Assembly: GCF_900066015.1 (NCBI RefSeq)
Contig: NZ_LN890655.1
Span: forward strand, 1,590,726-1,654,725
DNA length: 64,000 nucleotides
From: Candidatus Promineifilum breve
GTDB taxonomy: Bacteria > Chloroflexota > Anaerolineae > Promineifilales > Promineifilaceae
Reading direction: 5' to 3'
Made by a program: the position numbers and the translations under genes
Notes under the pieces: model-generated
Told to the model about the DNA's origin: nothing
The model's database searches: none
What the model saw: only the letters and a program-made list of their open reading frames with translations
Shown: positions 59,253-64,000 of the stretch, piece by piece
Layout of the letters: each line of letters opens with the position of its first letter
How positions within the stretch are numbered: the stretch's first letter is position 1

Positions 59253-59464
59253 AGTCGTTAATTGTATTCTCGGATACTTGCAGATGTTGATTACACCAAC
59301 ATTCTATTTTGAACTGACTATATTACCTATTATTGTGCGATTTTCGTCAAAGTGGCACAAGTAGTTCAATTCTCAGGAAAACTAAGACACGTGGTAGGGA
59401 TTGTTTAAATCTTCTTTGCTGACTAATAATATGCGAACAGAAAAATGGATATTAGATGCTCATT

Positions 59465-59503
59465 GGGTAATCAGGACTGAAGTCTACCCCCAGATTGCTA
59501 AGC
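59465..59503. repeat. Degenerate repeat, copy 2a
   Basis: gggtaatcaggactgaagtctaccc... aligns with 61606-61648 at about 27 of 33 positions. It lies in the 552-base gap 59253-59804, where short open frames exist but no supported gene. Confidence 0.55.
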
Positions 59504-59594
59504 AAAATGGATGTCAATTTCCGGTTCAAAGGACAGTTGGTGGGAACCTGAGAATGGCCGTCGTCCAGAAACCAGGGCGAGTGTCTACCACTAT

Positions 59595-59628
59595 ATTACA
59601 AACCAAACGGGGTTAGGGTTTTGGGAAT
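59595..59628. repeat. Degenerate repeat, copy 2b
   Basis: attacaaaccaaacgggg-ttagggttttgggaat matches 58285-58325 with a 6-nt gap. Together with 59465-59503 it flanks the HNH gene on the far side. Confidence 0.5.
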
Positions 59629-59804
59629 GAGTTGGATTTGACCTGCCTCAAAACCATTGGTCCATGAAGTATGGAAAAACAGAATGATGGGTAGGTGCAA
59701 TTTGGAGTCCTTTAACCAGGCTAAGACATATCTCGAGATTTCTAAGCAGCCTAGATATCGGATTTAGGTTGTCAAGGACTTTTTCGTAAGGTAATCGGAG
59801 AGGG

Positions 59805-60662
59805 TTAGTTGTTCTCTTTACGAAACGCGTGCTGTGGGGTACTAGGACCAAAAAGTTCCTCTCCTTGACTTACATGATTTTGAATTTTTGCTAGATTTTC
59901 CGGCGAGGTGTCAAGTTGGGTTATTGTAAAAGCTTTTCGCCCAGCGTCTTTAAGTGACCCACCTAACTGAAACACCCGACTCTGATCTAGAAGGAGCCAT
60001 CGATCATGTAGATTTGGATGAACGATTAGGCGATAATTTAGGGTGCCGCGCTCTTGTGCATACAACTGTGAGACATCCAAAAACTCATCCCAACGAGTTT
60101 TATCTTTTCGACTAGCACTACTCTTAGGTTCCATAGTCACCAATATCACAGATATATCAGATTGCAACTCTTGTAGGTAACGATGGAAGACCGTCTTATC
60201 TAGGTATTGATCGACACATATTATTTCTTTGCCTGCTTCTGCACCCAGTAGATTCTTAAGGGTACAATAAGTAGAGTAAGGAGTACCTTCAAGAATCGTT
60301 GACCCTAAAGACGTGGGAACTGAACGAATCGCTTGTTTTGCTCCTTCGAGGTTGGTGATAACAGTCTCGATAAAAATCGTTTCAGAACTAGACTCTGCAC
60401 GGGACACTGCCGTCAAAGCAGCACGAAGTTGAAATCTTTGTTTTTGAAAATCATATCCTGGCCCTCTTGTGAATAACATAAATGAATCAAGCAGAGAATG
60501 TGATTCAGCGGTGTACCGGGAAAGTACTTCCTCTCGCTTTTGCTCATCATTTATTTCAGCTTGCTCAATTAAATCTAATAGCGGCTGAAACAGAGCACCA
60601 AGCTTAAAAAAGAACTCTTCTTTCTGTCGTAAGCGATCTGAACTGCTATTTTCAGATGACAT
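59805..60662 (-). CDS. PLD-like domain protein with helical N-terminus
   Basis: 285 residues from the ATG at 60662; a TTG at 60707 is the alternative. Residues 1-100 are mostly helical and charged. C-terminal RLIVHPNLHDRWLLLDQSRVF followed by LGGSLKDAGRKAF matches the phospholipase-D HxK(x4)D-GS pattern in an HxR variant with a single copy. Proteins of this type often dimerise to form a nuclease or transferase site and are found in defence loci. AT-rich like its neighbours. A direct defence role is inference. Confidence 0.62.
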   Translation of the reverse strand: MSSENSSSDRLRQKEEFFFKLGALFQPLLDLIEQAEINDEQKREEVLSRYTAESHSLLDSFMLFTRGPGYDFQKQRFQLRAALTAVSRAESSSETIFIETVITNLEGAKQAIRSVPTSLGSTILEGTPYSTYCTLKNLLGAEAGKEIICVDQYLDKTVFHRYLQELQSDISVILVTMEPKSSASRKDKTRWDEFLDVSQLYAQERGTLNYRLIVHPNLHDRWLLLDQSRVFQLGGSLKDAGRKAFTITQLDTSPENLAKIQNHVSQGEELFGPSTPQHAFRKENN

Positions 60663-60759
60663 GCTCAATTCTGCTATCCGTGTTAGGGAACGGTGTTTAG
60701 AGTTCAAACTACGAGTGAAGTTAGAACTGAGTATATCGCAATTGGCTTCTAGGTGCGAT

Positions 60760-61485
60760 CTAGTTGTTTAAGATTAGTCCAACATCGGTAGAAAGACGTA
60801 CACTTGGGGGAAAGTTGGGAATACCGAAAAGTACTTGCTCTTCGAAGACCGAAATAGAGACATCAGTGGTTATTCCAGTTAGCATCCCGGGTTCCAACAC
60901 GACAGATACATCAAACTCTAGCGATGTGTAATTAGGTTGGCAACCGGTTGCATTGATTCCGTTAGCCGTATAAGCAAAGCCATCAAAGGACTCATCCAGT
61001 GGATAAACCAATGCGGCGAAGCCTAATTTCGCTGCTTCGTTGCTCGAGATCGTTTGTATGAACACGGGTGATGACACTTCGTAGGCGTAACTGCAGGGGG
61101 GGTTATCGCACAGACAAGAAACTTCTCCGTGGTACCAGATAAGTGATATGTGGTCAGCGAACACCTGTCGCCCAAGGTTATTTAGGATGACCACCTGTAT
61201 CCGGACGTATTCGGAGTTTTGTCCAGCAGTCGTATCAACTATTTCAACTGCTGGAGCAGATGTCGTTAGTGCCAGAGTTGCAACTGGATTTGGTGACGGT
61301 ACTTCCAATGGGGTAGCTGAATCCGGACCATTAGATGTCAAAAAGACCAAAACCGCCGCAAGAGCCGCAACAACCCCTGCTGCCCAGGATAGAGAGCTGT
61401 ACAGCTTCTCAGATGGGTATCGATAATGCAGATAGGCAAGTACAGCGAAAACGGCACAGAGTAAAAATACAAATAGGATCGCCAT
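60760..61485 (-). CDS. Membrane-anchored protein of unknown function
   Basis: 241 residues. Two N-terminal TM helices (about 3-17 and 34-50) are followed by a Ser/Thr/Pro linker and a soluble domain with four Cys in VSCLCDNPPCSY and NATGCQPN. Beta-rich pattern (EYVRIQVVILNNLGRQVF, SLEFDVSVVLEPGMLTG) suggests an immunoglobulin-like fold. No family recognised. It lies 97 bases upstream of the PLD-like gene on the same strand, so they may be cotranscribed. Confidence 0.7.
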   Translation of the reverse strand: MAILFVFLLCAVFAVLAYLHYRYPSEKLYSSLSWAAGVVAALAAVLVFLTSNGPDSATPLEVPSPNPVATLALTTSAPAVEIVDTTAGQNSEYVRIQVVILNNLGRQVFADHISLIWYHGEVSCLCDNPPCSYAYEVSSPVFIQTISSNEAAKLGFAALVYPLDESFDGFAYTANGINATGCQPNYTSLEFDVSVVLEPGMLTGITTDVSISVFEEQVLFGIPNFPPSVRLSTDVGLILNN

Positions 61486-61605
61486 CGCCTATACCCCCGA
61501 TATGATGTGCACGATGCATAGGCACCCTCAAGATTAGGGCCAGTCAAATGTGCAATTATCGTCAGAATGAATTCCAGGGCAATTACACGACAGATTGGAA
61601 CAGTG

Positions 61606-61648
61606 CCCGATAACCAGGACTCTAGTCTACCCGCAGATGGCGATTAGG
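61606..61648. repeat. Degenerate repeat, copy 3
   Basis: cccgataaccaggactctag and tctacccgcagatggcgatt. Same family as 59465-59503 and partly 58229. The gap 61486-61936 contains this and a single cgcagattt-type arm but no supported gene. Confidence 0.5.
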
Positions 61649-61889
61649 TTATTCTATATCCTCGGGTTGAGCATTGACCTCACAATTGCCCCGTCGTCGG
61701 CTCTAAACCATCCAGCAACTCCCGTTACGACGGGTCATTATATCGGCTCAACGCCATTGCCCCACGCAGTCTGGCAGCAACGGAAGCTATCTCGCCTACT
61801 CGAACGCTTAAAACGCAACTACTGCCAACTTCCCCATTTTCTGCTATTCTTACACTTCGTAAAAAAGACCCCACGGCTTGCGCAAGTAG

Positions 61890-61934
61890 ATCTAATAAAT
61901 CTGCGCAATCCGTGAAATCTGCGGATTATTCTCT
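61890..61934. repeat. Single arm of the cgcaatccgtgaaatctgcgg family
   Basis: Units of about 9 nt directly before gltX. Only the right arm is seen. Confidence 0.6.
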
Positions 61935-61936
61935 TT

Positions 61937-63424
61937 ATGACCGTTCGCGTACGTTTCGCTCCCAGCCCCACCGGCTACCTCCACATCGGCGGGGCGCGCA
62001 CCGCGCTCTATAACTGGCTGTTCGCCCGCAAGCATGGCGGCCGGTTTATTTTGCGCATCGAGGACACCGACCAGAAGCGCACCGTGCGGGGGGCCATCGA
62101 GGCCATCATGGACGGGCTGCGCTGGCTGGGCCTCGATTGGGATGAAGGCCCGGACGTGGGCGGCCCCTACGGCCCTTATATCCAGAGCCAACGCGCCGCC
62201 CTTTACCGGGAGTGGGCCGATTGGCTGCTGGCCCACGGCCACGCCTACAAATGCTTCTGCACCGCCGACGAGCTGAAGGCCCGCCGCGCCGCCCAGAAAG
62301 CGGCCCGCGGCGACCAGGGGTATGACCGGCGCTGCCGTGCGTTGACGGCCGAGGAGATCGCCGCCCGCGAGGGATTGGGGCTGTCGTATGCCGTGCGCTT
62401 CAAGGCCCCGCTGGAGGGCGCGACGGTTATCCCCGACGTCATCCGCGGCGACATCATTGTGCCCAACGCCCAGATCGCCGACGCCGTGCTGCTGAAGTCC
62501 GACGGCCTGCCCACCTACCATCTGGCCAACGTCGTCGATGACCACTTCATGGCGATCAGCCACATCCTGCGCGCCGACGAGTGGATCAGCAGCGCGCCGC
62601 TGCACATCAATCTCTATGCCGCCTTCGGCTGGGATCACCCGATCTACGCCCACCTGCCGCTGGTGCTGAACCCCAGTGGCAAGGGCAAGCTGAGCAAGCG
62701 CACCCAGGCCTTCGATGACGGCGGCCGCGAGGTGCTGGTCAAGGTCGAGGAGTTCCGCGACGCCGGCTATCTGCCCCAGGCCCTGACCAACTTCCTGGCT
62801 AACGTCGGCTGGGCCTTCGGCGACGACCGGGAGCAGTTCCCCATCGCCGAGGCCATCCCGCGCTTCCGGCTGGAGGACGTGAACCCCGCGCCGACCCGCC
62901 TGCCCTACGAAAAGCTGGAATGGCTCAATGGGCAGTGGATTCAGGACATGACGCCGCTGGAACTGGCCCAGGCCGTGAAGCCGTTTCTGGACCGGCAGGG
63001 GTACGAGATCGGGGCCGAGGCGCTATTGGCCGTGGCCTCGTCGCTGCGCGTGCGGCTGAAGAAGCTGACCGACGCCGCCGACTTTCTGAAATTTCTGTGG
63101 GACGATGGAGGAACCGCCGCGCCGGCGGCCGATCGCCTGGGGCACGCCAAGCTGCCCGGCGACGCGGCCCGGCGCGGCCTGCAGGCGGCGCGGCAGTACG
63201 TGGCCGACGCCCAGCCGTTCGACGCCGACACCCTGGCCGCCGGCCTGACGGCCATCGGCGAGGCCCACACGAGCACCGGCAAGGCCGGGCCGTTCCTGGG
63301 CGTGCTGCGGCTGGCCGTCACGCAACAGGACGTGTCGCCGCCGGTGTTCGAGTCCATCGTGGCCCTCGGCCGCGAGCGCGCCCTGGCCCGGCTTGATACG
63401 GCGATTGCCTTGATAGAAGAATAA
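61937..63424 (+). CDS. gltX: Glutamyl-tRNA synthetase
   Basis: 495 residues. The N-terminal [19 protein letters not shown] is the class I HIGH motif, and [13 protein letters not shown] is the KMSKS-type motif. It charges tRNA(Glu). A GlnRS gene follows 17 bases downstream, so tRNA(Gln) would not need to be mischarged here. The sequence upstream of the ATG is a repeat, without a strong ribosome site. Confidence 0.97.
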   Translation: MTVRVRFAPSPTGYLHIGGARTALYNWLFARKHGGRFILRIEDTDQKRTVRGAIEAIMDGLRWLGLDWDEGPDVGGPYGPYIQSQRAALYREWADWLLAHGHAYKCFCTADELKARRAAQKAARGDQGYDRRCRALTAEEIAAREGLGLSYAVRFKAPLEGATVIPDVIRGDIIVPNAQIADAVLLKSDGLPTYHLANVVDDHFMAISHILRADEWISSAPLHINLYAAFGWDHPIYAHLPLVLNPSGKGKLSKRTQAFDDGGREVLVKVEEFRDAGYLPQALTNFLANVGWAFGDDREQFPIAEAIPRFRLEDVNPAPTRLPYEKLEWLNGQWIQDMTPLELAQAVKPFLDRQGYEIGAEALLAVASSLRVRLKKLTDAADFLKFLWDDGGTAAPAADRLGHAKLPGDAARRGLQAARQYVADAQPFDADTLAAGLTAIGEAHTSTGKAGPFLGVLRLAVTQQDVSPPVFESIVALGRERALARLDTAIALIEE

Positions 63425-63441
63425 GAGAACCACAGAAAACC

Positions 63442-64000
63442 ATGACTGACACGATTAACCCGACGCCATCGAATTTCATTCGCACCATCATCGACGAGGA
63501 CAACGCCACCGGCAAATACGCCGGGCGCGTCCAGACCCGCTTCCCGCCGGAGCCGAACGGCTATCTCCACATCGGCCACGCCAAGTCGATCAACCTCAAC
63601 TACGGGCTGGCCCGCGACTACAACGGCCAGTTCAACCTGCGCTTCGACGACACCAACCCGGAGAAAGAGGAGCAGGAGTACATCGACGCCATCATGGAGG
63701 ACGTGCGCTGGCTGGGGGCCGATTGGGACGGCCGCCTCTTCCACGCCTCCGACTACTTCGAGCAGCTTTACGCCTGGGCCGAACAGCTCATCACGACGGG
63801 CCAGGCCTACGTCGATGACCTTAGCGCCGAAGAAATCCGCGAACACCGCGGCACACTGACCGAGCCGGGCCGCAACAGCCCCTACCGCGACCGCACGATT
63901 GAGGAAAACCTCGACCTGTTCCGCCGGATGCGCGCCGGCGAGTTCGCCGAGGGATCGCGCGTGTTGCGGGCCAAGATCGACATGGCCTCCAACTTCATCA
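63442..64000 (+). CDS. glnS: Glutaminyl-tRNA synthetase, 3' end cut by window edge
   Basis: 186 residues are visible. [20 protein letters not shown] is the GlnRS HIGH motif (PEPNG distinguishes it from GluRS), followed by [17 protein letters not shown]. The gene starts 17 bases after gltX and continues past the window. It charges tRNA(Gln) directly. Confidence 0.95.
   Translation, partial: MTDTINPTPSNFIRTIIDEDNATGKYAGRVQTRFPPEPNGYLHIGHAKSINLNYGLARDYNGQFNLRFDDTNPEKEEQEYIDAIMEDVRWLGADWDGRLFHASDYFEQLYAWAEQLITTGQAYVDDLSAEEIREHRGTLTEPGRNSPYRDRTIEENLDLFRRMRAGEFAEGSRVLRAKIDMASNFI

Noticed and set aside
59401-59616. Small open frame between HNH and PLD-like genes
   Set aside because: It spans the degenerate repeat, and its IRTEVYPQIA stretch is only the translated repeat, also seen near 61610.
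61595-61915. Small open frame before gltX
   Set aside because: It runs through two repeats, has no ribosome site and no recognisable domain.
1-64000. tRNA or rRNA genes
   Set aside because: No T-arm consensus in a cloverleaf context and no rRNA-like stretch was found on either strand.

Overview
This is a GC-rich (roughly 65% by eye) bacterial chromosome segment with about 50 protein genes, no recognisable tRNA or rRNA gene, and an unusual load of short-period repeats between genes. The gene set includes branched-chain-amino-acid-type ABC transport, acyl-CoA metabolism, minCDE/rodA, both GluRS and GlnRS, AmmeMemoRadiSam proteins, YtcJ-type amidohydrolase and two giant DUF2723-like membrane proteins. 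Together with the tandem heptamer repeats this suggests a filamentous Chloroflexota of the Anaerolineae/Ardenticatenia type. That placement is inference, since no marker RNA is present.

Layout. 1-6 kb (minus strand): AidB-like acyl-CoA dehydrogenase (cut by the window edge), AMACR-type CoA transferase/racemase, MBL-fold hydrolase and PEP carboxylase. 6-12 kb (plus): large membrane protein, Mn-type superoxide dismutase with a clear promoter, ferredoxin, and a fumarase/aspartase lyase behind a terminator-like hairpin. 12-15.7 kb: sulfatase, JAMM peptidase, divergent PlsY. 15.7-27.7 kb (minus): a fused SBP_3-SBP_5 lipoprotein, a frameshifted glycosyltransferase, then a transport-catabolism operon transcribed livK-livH-livM-livG-livF-ocd-FAD oxidase. 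28-34.7 kb (minus): PhoU, NERD-like protein, fabF-plsX, YihY, cystathionine gamma-synthase. 34.8-38.4 kb (plus): META lipoprotein and DUF2723 glycosyltransferase. 38.4-47.1 kb (minus): two-component pair, amidohydrolase, DUF4399 lipoprotein, FadR-type regulator overlapped by an MFS transporter, deoxynucleoside-kinase-like gene, MEMO. 47.2-49.3 kb (plus): AmmeMemoRadiSam radical SAM enzyme and a two-TM RCK channel-like protein. 49.4-51.3 kb (minus): HtrA lipoprotein. 51.4-58.1 kb (plus): minC, minD, minE, a four-helix-bundle gene, rodA, KilA-N, peptidase E, DinB-like protein. 58.1-61.9 kb is an AT-richer island with HNH, PLD-like and membrane proteins. The window ends with gltX and a truncated glnS.

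The most striking feature is a set of at least 25 intergenic elements made of short tandem units, mostly 7 nt and sometimes 8-10 nt. Many are laid out as two inverted arms, so very different sequences share one foldback architecture. Three of them sit in frame inside hydrophilic loops of two large membrane proteins. One pair of inverted arms brackets a four-helix-bundle gene, a layout resembling 23S rRNA intervening sequences. A second type is a double palindrome of 50-75 bp, two of which begin TGTAGG and end CCTACA. Several repeats provide stop codons or C-terminal residues of neighbouring genes.

Functional links that can be supported: the liv operon plus ornithine-cyclodeaminase-family protein and FAD amino-acid oxidase (uptake and oxidation of an amino acid or imino acid); fabF with plsX (lipid synthesis), with plsY elsewhere in the window; minCDE with rodA (division placement and cell shape); the histidine kinase and response regulator with a 4-nt overlap. 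Calls rest on reading motifs by eye; no database search was possible.
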